A stretch of DNA of 37,998 nt from an uncultured Bacteroidota bacterium (GTDB lineage: Bacteria > Bacteroidota > Bacteroidia > Chitinophagales > Chitinophagaceae), in the NCBI GenBank assembly GCA_903903635.1, contig CAIUZK010000048.1:1-37998 (forward strand), written 5' to 3'. The position numbers and the translations under genes were made by a program. A model generated the notes under the pieces. That model saw nothing but the letters and a program-made list of their open reading frames with translations. It made no database searches and was not told the origin of the DNA. Of the stretch, positions 1 through 7,746 are shown piece by piece; positions within the stretch are counted from its first letter, which is position 1; each line of letters starts with the position of its first letter.

Positions 1-1
1 G

Positions 2-88
2 TTTGAAAAGGCCCTGGCTATTGATCCGGAAACACACAATGTTGCCAAATACCTCGGGGAAGCTAAAAGTCAGGTTAATTTGCCATGA
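2..88 (+). CDS. C-terminal end of a TPR-repeat protein (5' truncated)
   Basis: The window opens inside a reading frame that encodes 28 residues and stops at 86-88. The residues FEKALAIDPET are typical of the second helix of a tetratricopeptide repeat and its turn into the next repeat. TPR proteins are protein-interaction scaffolds, so no specific role can be given. The gene ends 72 bases before the pglD-like start. Because a promoter-like element lies in that gap, it is probably not co-transcribed with the sugar genes. The identification rests on one partial repeat. Confidence 0.5.
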   Translation, partial: FEKALAIDPETHNVAKYLGEAKSQVNLP

Positions 89-146
89 ATTGTGCCCTGA
101 TTGTGCCTCTGGGTTTAATCCTGTTTTAATTAACTAACCTAATAAG

Positions 147-154
147 TATCTTTG
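147..154 (+). promoter_or_regulatory. Bacteroidota -7 element for the pglD-like gene
   Basis: TATCTTTG matches the Bacteroidota -7 consensus TAnnTTTG. A T-rich stretch at 124-127 sits 19 bases upstream, where the -33 element is expected. The element ends only six bases before the ATG at 161, so transcription would start at or next to the start codon and give a leaderless or nearly leaderless mRNA. Assigned by consensus only. Confidence 0.45.
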
Positions 155-160
155 TCCATT

Positions 161-769
161 ATGATCGTTTACGGAGCCAGTGGCCACGGCAAGGTAATTA
201 TTGATATACTTGAAAGTATACATGAGCCGCACATCCAGATATGGGATGATGCGGACAAGGATCCTATTTGGGAATATGAGGTAAAAAAGCCATTGCCCGC
301 CGGTACTACCATCAATGATAAGGTTGTTATTGGTATAGGTATAAATGCTACCCGCAGGAAGGTGGTTGATAAGTTGGGCGCTACTGTTAATTATGGTACT
401 GCCATACATTCCTCAGCTATCATTTCCCGCAGGTCGGTAGTAGGCGAGGGTACGGTGGTAATGGCAGGCGCTACCATTAATCCCGATGCCTCCATTGGCA
501 AACATTGTATTATCAACACCAATGCTTCTATAGATCACGACTGTGTTCTGGAAGATTATGTGCATATTTCACCCAATGCCACCCTTAGCGGCGATGTTTT
601 TGTAGGCGAAGGCACGCATGTTGGCTCAGGTGCCAGCGCCATTCAGGGTGTTAAAATAGGAAAATGGTGTAACATTGGTGTCGGAGCAGTAGTTATAAGG
701 GATATTCCCGATTATGCCACCGCAGTAGGCAATCCGGCAAGAGTAATAAAATTAAAGGTGAAAGAATGA
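161..769 (+). CDS. pglD: PglD/NeuD-family sugar O/N-acetyltransferase
   Basis: This left-handed beta-helix acetyltransferase of the PglD/NeuD family transfers acetyl from acetyl-CoA to a nucleotide-activated amino sugar in the cytoplasm. The N-terminus MIVYGASGHGK is the family's Rossmann-like sugar-nucleotide binding loop. From about residue 85 the protein becomes hexapeptide repeats (VVGEGTVVMAGATINPDASIGK and onward). The DHDC segment carries the His that acts as general base in Campylobacter PglD. The ATG at 161 is chosen because the family begins right at MIVYGASGHGK; a TTG at 152 is also in frame. The stop overlaps the next start (ATGA), which indicates translational coupling to the PglE-like aminotransferase. 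Together they would make a UDP-diacetamido-trideoxyhexose such as UDP-diacetylbacillosamine. Substrate is inferred from the partner gene. Confidence 0.85.
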   Translation: MIVYGASGHGKVIIDILESIHEPHIQIWDDADKDPIWEYEVKKPLPAGTTINDKVVIGIGINATRRKVVDKLGATVNYGTAIHSSAIISRRSVVGEGTVVMAGATINPDASIGKHCIINTNASIDHDCVLEDYVHISPNATLSGDVFVGEGTHVGSGASAIQGVKIGKWCNIGVGAVVIRDIPDYATAVGNPARVIKLKVKE

Positions 770-1908
770 TGAAATCGAAAATATGGCTTTCTTCTCCCCA
801 TATGGGAGGAACTGAGGCGGAATTTGTAAAAGAAGCATTCGAAACCAATTGGATTGCACCATTAGGCCCGAATGTAAACGGGTTTGAGCAGGACCTGGAG
901 TTGTTTCTCGACCATGGTTGCCATGTTGCTGCCCTGAGTTCGGGTACTGCCGGCTTGCATCTGGGGCTTATTTTGTTGGGTGTAAGGGCAGGTGATGAGG
1001 TAATATGTCAGAGTATGACCTTCTCTGCCACAGCCAATCCCATAGCATATCTCGGTGCAAAACCAGTGTTTGTAGATAGTGAACCGGACACCTGGAACAT
1101 GTCTCCTGCTTTGCTGGAAGAAGCTATTAAAGACCGCTTGGCTAATGGCGTAAAACCCAAAGCCATTATCCCCGTTCATCTTTATGGTATGCCTGCAAAG
1201 ATGGCAGAGATAGTAGAGGTGGCCAGGCAGTACGAAATTCCCGTTCTCGAAGATGCCGCCGAAGCCCTTGGTTCATCCATTAACGGACAGAGATGCGGCA
1301 CCTTTGGCGATATAGCTGTGCTTTCATTCAACGGCAATAAAATAATTACCACTTCCGGCGGGGGAGCATTGGTGTCACATAATTCAGGAGTGGCAAAAGA
1401 TGCCCGCTTTCTGGCAACACAGGCCCGGGACGAAGCGCCCCACTACCAGCATTCCCAGATTGGCTACAACTACCGCATGAGCAATTTATGCGCAGGGGTA
1501 GGCCGTGGCCAGATGCAGGTATTGGCTAAACGGATCAGGCAAAGAAGATCTGTTTATGACCTGTATTTTACCCGGTTGAATGGGATTGAAGGCATAAAGT
1601 TTGTGCAGGAGCCTGCAGGTTATTTTAGCAACCGCTGGCTTACTACCATTACCATCGATCCTGCTGTTACCGGTTTTTCAAGAGAAGACCTGAGGCTCGC
1701 TTTTGAAAGTGAGAATATAGAATCAAGGCCATTATGGAAACCCATGCATTTGCAGCCTGTTTTCAATGGCAGTCTGTTTTATGGCGATGGCACTTCCGGA
1801 AAACTATTTGATCAGGGGTTATGTCTGCCCTCCGGATCCAATATGAGTGATGAAAATATGAGCAGGATATTTGATGTCCTTGATCAGTTTACTGGTAAGA
1901 AGGGATAG
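766..1908 (+). CDS. pglE: PglE-like DegT/DnrJ/EryC1 family sugar aminotransferase
   Basis: PLP-dependent nucleotide-sugar aminotransferase of 380 residues, a normal family length. It resembles Campylobacter PglE throughout: SSPHMGGTE near the start, IAPLGPNV, EDAAEALGS, the PLP-lysine segment FNGNKIITTSGGG (Lys192), YNYRMSN, ESRPLWKPMH and CLPSGSNMS near the end. PglE converts the UDP-4-keto-6-deoxy sugar to the 4-amino sugar using glutamate, and PglD then acetylates that amine. The start overlaps the upstream stop by four bases, so the pair is translationally coupled. No 4,6-dehydratase (PglF) or PglC-type transferase is in view. The product could feed lipopolysaccharide, capsule or protein glycosylation; the destination cannot be told from here. 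Confidence 0.9.
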   Translation: MMKSKIWLSSPHMGGTEAEFVKEAFETNWIAPLGPNVNGFEQDLELFLDHGCHVAALSSGTAGLHLGLILLGVRAGDEVICQSMTFSATANPIAYLGAKPVFVDSEPDTWNMSPALLEEAIKDRLANGVKPKAIIPVHLYGMPAKMAEIVEVARQYEIPVLEDAAEALGSSINGQRCGTFGDIAVLSFNGNKIITTSGGGALVSHNSGVAKDARFLATQARDEAPHYQHSQIGYNYRMSNLCAGVGRGQMQVLAKRIRQRRSVYDLYFTRLNGIEGIKFVQEPAGYFSNRWLTTITIDPAVTGFSREDLRLAFESENIESRPLWKPMHLQPVFNGSLFYGDGTSGKLFDQGLCLPSGSNMSDENMSRIFDVLDQFTGKKG

Positions 1909-1953
1909 ATTTGCAACAGATAAACGCAGATAATAAAATATACGATTAGTTAC

Positions 1954-3126
1954 ATGGGTAAAGATTCAAACGGGGCGGAGCGGTTTCATTTTTTGGATGG
2001 TTTCAGAGGTATATCTACTGCATTGGTGGTTCTTGCACATTCTTTTATGGCCAATATCATCAGGTTGCCGTTTATTGCCAAATTACCATTTCTGAGTGGC
2101 TTGATCGTTGACTTCCTGTCTTGCGGTCTGGATATGTTTTTTGTGTTAAGTGGTATGGTAATACTCAGGCCATATCTTAGAAAGGAGAGGAAGTTCAAAG
2201 TGGGCAATTATGTAAACCGCCGCATGAAAAGGCTGTATCCGCCTTATTTCTTCGCTTTGGTTTTCGGTTGGCTGGCAATTTGTATCATAAAAATGTACCC
2301 ATCCTGGTATATGGGTATCTGGGTGGATGTTGGCCCATGGGAGTTTTTTAAACAGGCCTTAATTCTGAATTTTGATGGGGTTTATTATAATCTTGCGTGG
2401 TGGAGTTTAAATATCGAAATAGTCTTTTATTTATTGGTGCCCCTGATTATTCTTGTTTTTCCCGCTGCCGAAAAAATTACACAGAGCAAATTATGGACCA
2501 TCACCGGCATTGCTGTATGTTGCACTATATTATTGCAGTTGTACACAACATATTATATTCCGGTTGTCTTTTCATTTAAGCACATAGTAAGCCATGTGGG
2601 AACCTTCCTGAATTACCCTGTTTGTTTTCTAATGGGCGCTTTTCTGGCAACAAAGGATTTTGATAAAAAAGAGGGGTATCAGTTCCTGGCAGTTGGAATC
2701 GTGCTGATCATTATTTCATCGGTGTATATTCCGGCCATTAACATGCGGTATTATCCGCTGGCTCATACGGCCTACGCTATTTTCTCAGCCGGTATGATTA
2801 CAATCGGTTTCAACAGTAAGTCATTCAGGGATTTCTGGAGTAAACCGGGCCTTATTTGGTTGGGTGAGCGATCCTATTCCTTATACCTCATACATTTTTC
2901 TGTATTCTACCTTACCGATAATTTTGTTGCCCATTTCACAACCGAAAAAAACTTATACTATGGTCTGTTTACAAGACTGATATTTATTCCTGTTTCCTTA
3001 TTTGCATCAATGTTGCTCTTTTCTTTTGTCGAAAGAAGATTTGCCCACGGTCTGGTCACCGAAAATATATTCTGGCCCTGGCAACTCTATCGTTTGAAAT
3101 TGGGCAAGGAGGATGAAAAGAAGTAA
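1954..3126 (+). CDS. Membrane acyltransferase 3 family protein (OafA/YrhL type)
   Basis: Integral inner-membrane O-acyltransferase of 390 residues with about ten hydrophobic segments. The N-terminal FLDGFRGISTALVVLAHSF is the family signature, with the conserved His in the first membrane helix. GLDMFFVLSGMV and the later GERSYSLYLIHFSVFY are also characteristic. Such enzymes move acetyl or other acyl groups across the membrane onto sugars of lipopolysaccharide, capsule or exopolysaccharide. It follows the pglD/pglE pair by 45 bases on the same strand and is probably co-transcribed, which suggests modification of the same glycan. No C-terminal SGNH domain is present. The acceptor is unknown. 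Confidence 0.85.
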   Translation: MGKDSNGAERFHFLDGFRGISTALVVLAHSFMANIIRLPFIAKLPFLSGLIVDFLSCGLDMFFVLSGMVILRPYLRKERKFKVGNYVNRRMKRLYPPYFFALVFGWLAICIIKMYPSWYMGIWVDVGPWEFFKQALILNFDGVYYNLAWWSLNIEIVFYLLVPLIILVFPAAEKITQSKLWTITGIAVCCTILLQLYTTYYIPVVFSFKHIVSHVGTFLNYPVCFLMGAFLATKDFDKKEGYQFLAVGIVLIIISSVYIPAINMRYYPLAHTAYAIFSAGMITIGFNSKSFRDFWSKPGLIWLGERSYSLYLIHFSVFYLTDNFVAHFTTEKNLYYGLFTRLIFIPVSLFASMLLFSFVERRFAHGLVTENIFWPWQLYRLKLGKEDEKK

Positions 3127-3256
3127 GCCAATGAACTATTCAATAACTTAAAGTAAAAGACATTAAACCTTCTGATAAGCAATAATCATTTAAATTTTAA
3201 AACCACAAGGGTTCATTTCAAAATCTAAACAAACCATTTCCGGAACAAACATTATT

Positions 3257-4075
3257 ATGCCATTGTCATATAAAAATACGATAGAGGACGCCTGGAGCAA
3301 CAGGGAATTATTGAAAGACGAAAATTATGTTGCTGCTGTTAGGGCCGTAATTGAGGAGGTCGATAAGGGCAGGCTGCGTGTTGCTGCTCCCGTCGATGGC
3401 AAATGGGAAGTAAACGAATGGGTGAAACAGGCCATCCTGCTGTATTTCGGTATACAGCAAATGCAAACCTGGGATCTCCCTCCCTTCGAGTTTTATGATA
3501 AAATGTTGCTCAAAAAAGACTATGCATCCCTGGGTGTCCGTGCTGTCCCTCATGCCGTAGCGCGCTATGGGGCATACCTTGCAAAAAACGTGGTACTCAT
3601 GCCATCCTACGTCAACATAGGCGCTTATGTGGATGAGGGAACCATGGTCGATACCTGGGCTACTGTAGGTTCGTGTGCCCAGATAGGCAAGGGTGTGCAT
3701 CTCAGTGGGGGTGTTGGTATTGGCGGTGTTCTGGAACCATTGCAGGCAGCTCCTGTAATTATTGAAGATGGTTGCTTTATCGGCTCTCGCTGTATTGTAG
3801 TCGAAGGTGTAATTGTTGAAAAAGAGGCTGTCCTTGGCGCTAATGTAGTTCTTACCCAGTCTACCAAAATTATCGATGTAAGTGGACCGGATCCCATCAC
3901 TTACAAGGGCCGCGTACCGGCAAGAAGTGTGGTGATCCCCGGTAGTTATGTAAAGCAGTTCCCGGCTGGCGAATACAGTGTAAGCTGCGCCCTGATTATC
4001 GGTACAAGAAAACCTTCTACCGATCTCAAAACAAGCCTTAATGATGCTTTACGCGATTTTAATGTTTCTGTTTAA
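3257..4075 (+). CDS. dapD: 2,3,4,5-tetrahydropyridine-2,6-dicarboxylate N-succinyltransferase
   Basis: DapD catalyses the succinyl-CoA-dependent acylation of tetrahydrodipicolinate in the succinylase route to meso-diaminopimelate and lysine, in the cytoplasm. The 272-residue length is typical. After an alpha-helical N-terminal domain (about residues 1-95) come left-handed beta-helix repeats, with the diagnostic GAYVDEGTMVDTWATVGSCA around residues 120-140. Later come the GGVGIGGVLEPLQA and IEDGCFIGSRC segments. It stands alone in about 130 bases of upstream non-coding DNA, and the MscS gene follows 48 bases later on the same strand. Diaminopimelate production fits a Gram-negative peptidoglycan. 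Confidence 0.95.
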   Translation: MPLSYKNTIEDAWSNRELLKDENYVAAVRAVIEEVDKGRLRVAAPVDGKWEVNEWVKQAILLYFGIQQMQTWDLPPFEFYDKMLLKKDYASLGVRAVPHAVARYGAYLAKNVVLMPSYVNIGAYVDEGTMVDTWATVGSCAQIGKGVHLSGGVGIGGVLEPLQAAPVIIEDGCFIGSRCIVVEGVIVEKEAVLGANVVLTQSTKIIDVSGPDPITYKGRVPARSVVIPGSYVKQFPAGEYSVSCALIIGTRKPSTDLKTSLNDALRDFNVSV

Positions 4076-4123
4076 TAGATTTGTGTTATTATATTAGTCT
4101 GAATTTATTGCCAATTTGTGAAC

Positions 4124-5251
4124 ATGCAAAACCTGATATTATCTATCGACTGGGCTTTTCTCAACCAGGAATATTTTGGTGAAAAGGTGGTCAATTATGC
4201 ATGGTGTGGCGGTATCATCCTGCTTACATTTTTGCTTAAAAGACCTATGGCCTCGCTGCTTACAAGATTAAGCAGTGCGCTCACCATCAGGTATAGTTAT
4301 GTGGAGCATAAGGGGGCCATTAGGGAGATACTCTTTAAACCCATGGAGCGACTGCTCCAGGTTGTACTTTATTTTGTTGCCATCAGCCAGATAGGTGGTT
4401 TCTTCGACAATTTTTCAATTGTTCACCTGATGGGTAAGTCAAGCAAGATCAGGATTACCTTAAGTGATTTGATCGACCATATGTTCCTGCTTGTATTTAT
4501 CGTTTTTCTTACTCAGGCAATATCCAGGTTTATCGATTTTGTGTACTATATACAAATGGGCGCCGCGCAAAAGGAAAAGAACCTTTCCCGCATGCAATTG
4601 CTGCCGCTGATGAAGGAAATGTCCAAGCTTGTCCTCTGGATCATTAGTTGTTTCTGGATACTGGGTAGTGTCTTTCATGTCAATATCCCTGCCCTTATTA
4701 CCGGTTTGGGTATTGGTGGTGTAGCTATTGCATTGGCAGGTAAAGAAACCGTGGAAAATTTCTTCGCTGCATTTACTATTCTTTCCGATAAGCCATTCCA
4801 GACCGGAGATGCCATCAAACTCGGCGAGATAGAGGCCACAGTCGAACGCATCGGTTTCCGCAGCACAAGGTTGCGCAATCTTGATGGCTCTGCATACATT
4901 ATTCCTAACCAGAACCTGGTTAGCCAGAATCTCATCAATCTCTCAATGCGCGACCATAGGGGCATGAAGGTTGTAGCAAATGTAAAGTACGGGATCTCTC
5001 ACGAAAACTTACTCAAGCTTATGGCTAAGCTCAAAGAAGTTATTCTGACGATCACACCGGTTAGGGATCCGATCGTTGTTTCGGTTGAGAGTTTTGATAA
5101 AGAAACTTTTCAGTTGGTTGTTACTTACAATCTCCCCCATCCGTTGCCAGGCGATAAACTGCTGGTGGCGATAAAGCGTGATGTAAACCTGAAAGTGTTT
5201 GAAACAATCCAGGCATATGGCACAATCGGGACGGCGGTTGGGACTAGTTAA
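4124..5251 (+). CDS. MscS-family mechanosensitive ion channel
   Basis: Small-conductance mechanosensitive channel protein of about 375 residues, larger than E. coli MscS because of extra N-terminal membrane helices. The pore helix and beta domain are clear: GLGIGGVAIALAGKETVENF, then LSDKPFQTGDAI and IPNQNLVSQNLIN. These channels open under membrane tension and release solutes during hypo-osmotic shock. The ATG at 4124 is preferred; a GTG six bases earlier is also in frame. Four hydrophobic segments precede the pore helix. It follows dapD by 48 bases and precedes tsaD by 44 bases, all on +, so a loose operon is possible, although the functions are unrelated. Confidence 0.9.
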   Translation: MQNLILSIDWAFLNQEYFGEKVVNYAWCGGIILLTFLLKRPMASLLTRLSSALTIRYSYVEHKGAIREILFKPMERLLQVVLYFVAISQIGGFFDNFSIVHLMGKSSKIRITLSDLIDHMFLLVFIVFLTQAISRFIDFVYYIQMGAAQKEKNLSRMQLLPLMKEMSKLVLWIISCFWILGSVFHVNIPALITGLGIGGVAIALAGKETVENFFAAFTILSDKPFQTGDAIKLGEIEATVERIGFRSTRLRNLDGSAYIIPNQNLVSQNLINLSMRDHRGMKVVANVKYGISHENLLKLMAKLKEVILTITPVRDPIVVSVESFDKETFQLVVTYNLPHPLPGDKLLVAIKRDVNLKVFETIQAYGTIGTAVGTS

Positions 5252-5295
5252 ATAAGGGACGATAAGTTAGCTTGAGCAATAAAAATGAACAAACT

Positions 5296-6312
5296 ATGGA
5301 TCCTGTAAAGGTGGTAAATATTCTGGCTATTGAGTCGTCCTGCGACGAAACAAGTGCTGCTATTATTCAGGATGGCAAGGTGCTGAGTAATTTTATAGCC
5401 ACACAAAAGGTACATGAGCTTTACGGTGGCGTTGTGCCCGAACTCGCATCCCGCGCCCATATGCAGAACATTGTGCCAGTTGTCGATGCTGCAATTAAGG
5501 AAGCCAATATCTCAAATGATGATATTACAGCCGTCGCCTTCACTCAATCTCCCGGACTCATTGGCTCACTCCTGGTTGGGGTTTGTTTTGCCAAGGCTTT
5601 CGCCCAGGCTAAAGGGATTCCATTGATTGCTGTTCACCATATGCAGGCGCATGTTTTGGCCCATTTTATTAACGATAAACCCGAATTTCCTTTTCTGTGC
5701 CTTACTGTTTCCGGTGGCCATACCCAGATAGTCCTGTGCAAAGATTACCTGGATATGGAGGTGTTGGGCGAAACGATAGATGATGCTGCCGGCGAGGCTT
5801 TTGATAAGGTTGCCAAAATGTTGGGCTTGCCATATCCGGGCGGGCCACTGGTTGATAAATATGCACAGCAAGGCGATCCGTTGAAGTTTAAATTCCCTAT
5901 GTCCGAAATGAAGGATTATGAGTTTAGCTTCAGTGGCATTAAAACATCTGTATTGTATTTTCTGCAGGCGCAGAAAAAACTTAATCCCGATTTCGCCACC
6001 GAAAACCTTAAAGATATTTGTGCGTCCGTACAGTATACTATCGTCAACATGCTGATGCAAAAACTAAGGAAGGCTGCAAAAGATTTCAACATAAAGAATG
6101 TGGGTATTGCAGGTGGTGTATCTGCCAATAGCGGATTAAGGAAGGCAATTCAGGAGGCTGGTGAAAAGTATGGGTGGAAGGTCTGCATTCCTGAGTTTGA
6201 ATATTGTACCGATAATGCGGCGATGATTGGCATAACAGGTTACCATAAATTTTTAAAAGGCGATTTCACTACTTTGGCTGCCAGTCCTTCGGCGCGTGCA
6301 ACATGGCACTGA
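5296..6312 (+). CDS. tsaD: tRNA N6-adenosine threonylcarbamoyltransferase TsaD
   Basis: TsaD transfers the threonylcarbamoyl group from TC-AMP to N6 of A37 in ANN-decoding tRNAs, acting with TsaB and TsaE. The ASKHA fold is evident from ILAIESSCDETSAA at the N-terminus. The iron-binding HxxxH is present at H115 and H119 (HHMQAH), followed by the SGGHTQ loop, and GGVSANSGLR is near the C-terminus. The length of 338 residues is normal. The ATG at 5296 is chosen because the conserved sequence begins seven residues later; an in-frame TTG lies at 5272. TrmN6, another A37 tRNA-modifying enzyme, follows 64 bases downstream on the same strand, making this a small tRNA modification cluster. Confidence 0.95.
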   Translation: MDPVKVVNILAIESSCDETSAAIIQDGKVLSNFIATQKVHELYGGVVPELASRAHMQNIVPVVDAAIKEANISNDDITAVAFTQSPGLIGSLLVGVCFAKAFAQAKGIPLIAVHHMQAHVLAHFINDKPEFPFLCLTVSGGHTQIVLCKDYLDMEVLGETIDDAAGEAFDKVAKMLGLPYPGGPLVDKYAQQGDPLKFKFPMSEMKDYEFSFSGIKTSVLYFLQAQKKLNPDFATENLKDICASVQYTIVNMLMQKLRKAAKDFNIKNVGIAGGVSANSGLRKAIQEAGEKYGWKVCIPEFEYCTDNAAMIGITGYHKFLKGDFTTLAASPSARATWH

Positions 6313-6376
6313 TTGACCTTTTGACTGGTGCTGTTTCGTCCTCTGTTATAGGCAGGTATCATTTTATATTCAGCGT

Positions 6377-7090
6377 ATGAGCAATTCCTTCTTCCGGTTT
6401 AAGCAGTTCACTATAGAGCAGTCTGAGTGCGCCATGAAGGTTACCACCGATGCCTGCATTCTTGGCGCATGGACCCCTGTTCTGCCTGATGTGAAACGGA
6501 TACTGGATATAGGCGCAGGTACCGGCTTACTAAGCCTTATGCTCGCTCAGCGTAATGATCAAGTGTTTATTGATTCAGTTGAATTGGATCACAACGCTGC
6601 TTTACAGGCTCAGGCAAATTTCAGTGCATCGCCCTGGTCATCCCGTCTGTCATTGATTGAAGCTGATATCCGCGGTTATAATGCAGATTGTAAGTACGAT
6701 ATGATTATTACTAATCCTCCGTTTTTTAATAATAGTCTGCTCAGCGATAAGGCTGATAAGAATCTGGCCCGGCACACTATCTCACTTGCTTTCACCGATC
6801 TGCTCACTGCCATTGGAAATGATCTGAAAGATGATGGTTATGCTGCAATTTTGCTGCCTTATGCCGGGTATCTGGTGCTTCAGTCTTTACTGAAAGATTC
6901 CATCTGGCAGGAAAAAGAACGACTCGAAATAAGGCATACTGCTCAATCCAAAATAAATAGGGTAGTGGTCATAATCAGCAAAATCCCTGCCGTCAATATC
7001 ATCGAACATGCCTTGGTAATTAAGGCAACGGACAATGCCTATACTCCTGAATTTATAGAGTTGCTGCAACCTTTTTATCTGTACCTGTAG
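6377..7090 (+). CDS. trmN6: tRNA1(Val) (adenine(37)-N6)-methyltransferase
   Basis: SAM-dependent methyltransferase of 237 residues resembling E. coli YfiC/TrmN6, which methylates N6 of A37 in tRNA1(Val). The start MSNSFFRFKQFTI fits the family. The SAM-binding loop ILDIGAGTGLLSLMLAQ is at about residues 42-58, and the N6-adenine methylase motif NPPFF (within IITNPPFFNNS) is near residue 115. It follows tsaD on the same strand. The last 38 bases overlap, in antiparallel orientation, the end of the small membrane-protein gene on the other strand. Both reading frames look real, so this is a true 3'-3' overlap. Confidence 0.88.
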   Translation: MSNSFFRFKQFTIEQSECAMKVTTDACILGAWTPVLPDVKRILDIGAGTGLLSLMLAQRNDQVFIDSVELDHNAALQAQANFSASPWSSRLSLIEADIRGYNADCKYDMIITNPPFFNNSLLSDKADKNLARHTISLAFTDLLTAIGNDLKDDGYAAILLPYAGYLVLQSLLKDSIWQEKERLEIRHTAQSKINRVVVIISKIPAVNIIEHALVIKATDNAYTPEFIELLQPFYLYL

Positions 7091-7508
7091 CCGGTGCAAC
7101 CTTCTTTCTGGAGGTAAACAGAAAGAAGAAACAGATTAATATCCATTGCAGCCAGATAAGATAAAACCCATAATGAAAACGCCACCCGAGCAGGTGATGA
7201 GAAAAGTCTTCATCAAAATCAACATAAGTCAGATACAGGCATGCCCCGGCTGCTGCCAGCAACAATACATGAACAATTTTGGCTCCTGCAAAAGGTAGTT
7301 TCTTTTCAATTAGGGTATGAAGCAGAAACAGTACCAGAAGAAAAATAAAAGCAGCCAGTCCGCCTTGCCACCATACCTTTAGCAAATTGTATTCTTTGTA
7401 AAATAAAGTCATGCCAACCCTGCCAATCCAGGATGCTTTCGACATCAGATAACCCGAAACTCCGGATAAACCAAGTAAGATCGTAAGAAAGAGTGTGGTG
7501 CGTTTCAT
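7053..7508 (-). CDS. Hypothetical four-helix membrane protein
   Basis: The predicted 151-residue protein is mostly hydrophobic, with four likely membrane segments around residues 6-22, 50-68, 78-98 and 114-133 and a Lys/Arg-rich C-terminal tail (SRKKVAPATGTDKK). No family is recognised. The first segment could be an uncleaved signal anchor. The gene has a good promoter candidate 144 bases upstream and ends inside the trmN6 coding region. The region between promoter and start is long and holds a 16-base inverted repeat. The function is unknown; the hydrophobic pattern and the promoter are the main arguments that it is real. Confidence 0.65.
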   Translation of the reverse strand: MKRTTLFLTILLGLSGVSGYLMSKASWIGRVGMTLFYKEYNLLKVWWQGGLAAFIFLLVLFLLHTLIEKKLPFAGAKIVHVLLLAAAGACLYLTYVDFDEDFSHHLLGWRFHYGFYLIWLQWILICFFFLFTSRKKVAPATGTDKKVAATL

Positions 7509-7578
7509 TAAGCAGTTGTTTTATTCCGAAGAAGGTACTTTTCCCTGGACTTCTTTAATCACTTCATTAAAATTAAAT

Positions 7579-7594
7579 GCAAATATTTATTTGC
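7579..7594. other. Inverted repeat in the leader of the small membrane-protein gene
   Basis: GCAAATATTTATTTGC forms 7-base arms around a two-base centre. It lies between the promoter candidate and the start codon at 7508. It could be a protein-binding operator or a weak mRNA hairpin; the sequence does not decide. Confidence 0.35.
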
Positions 7595-7651
7595 AAAGCG
7601 TGTATAAACAGACCGTGAAAGACGCCGATAGTTATATGCAGCTATGCACTG

Positions 7652-7680
7652 CAAAAGTAGAATAATTGATTGTAACCAAA
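7652..7680 (-). promoter_or_regulatory. Promoter for the small membrane-protein gene
   Basis: Read on the minus strand, TTTG (7680-7677) is followed after 17 bases by TACTTTTG (7659-7652), a full match to the Bacteroidota -33/-7 pattern TTTG/TAnnTTTG. Transcription would start near 7645 and leave a leader of about 135 bases before the start codon at 7508. Confidence 0.5.
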
Positions 7681-7746
7681 GAGGTTTGAATGATTAAAAC
7701 CCGGGAAATGATTAGGAACTTATTTTCTTCGTTCCTTAGTTAAATT

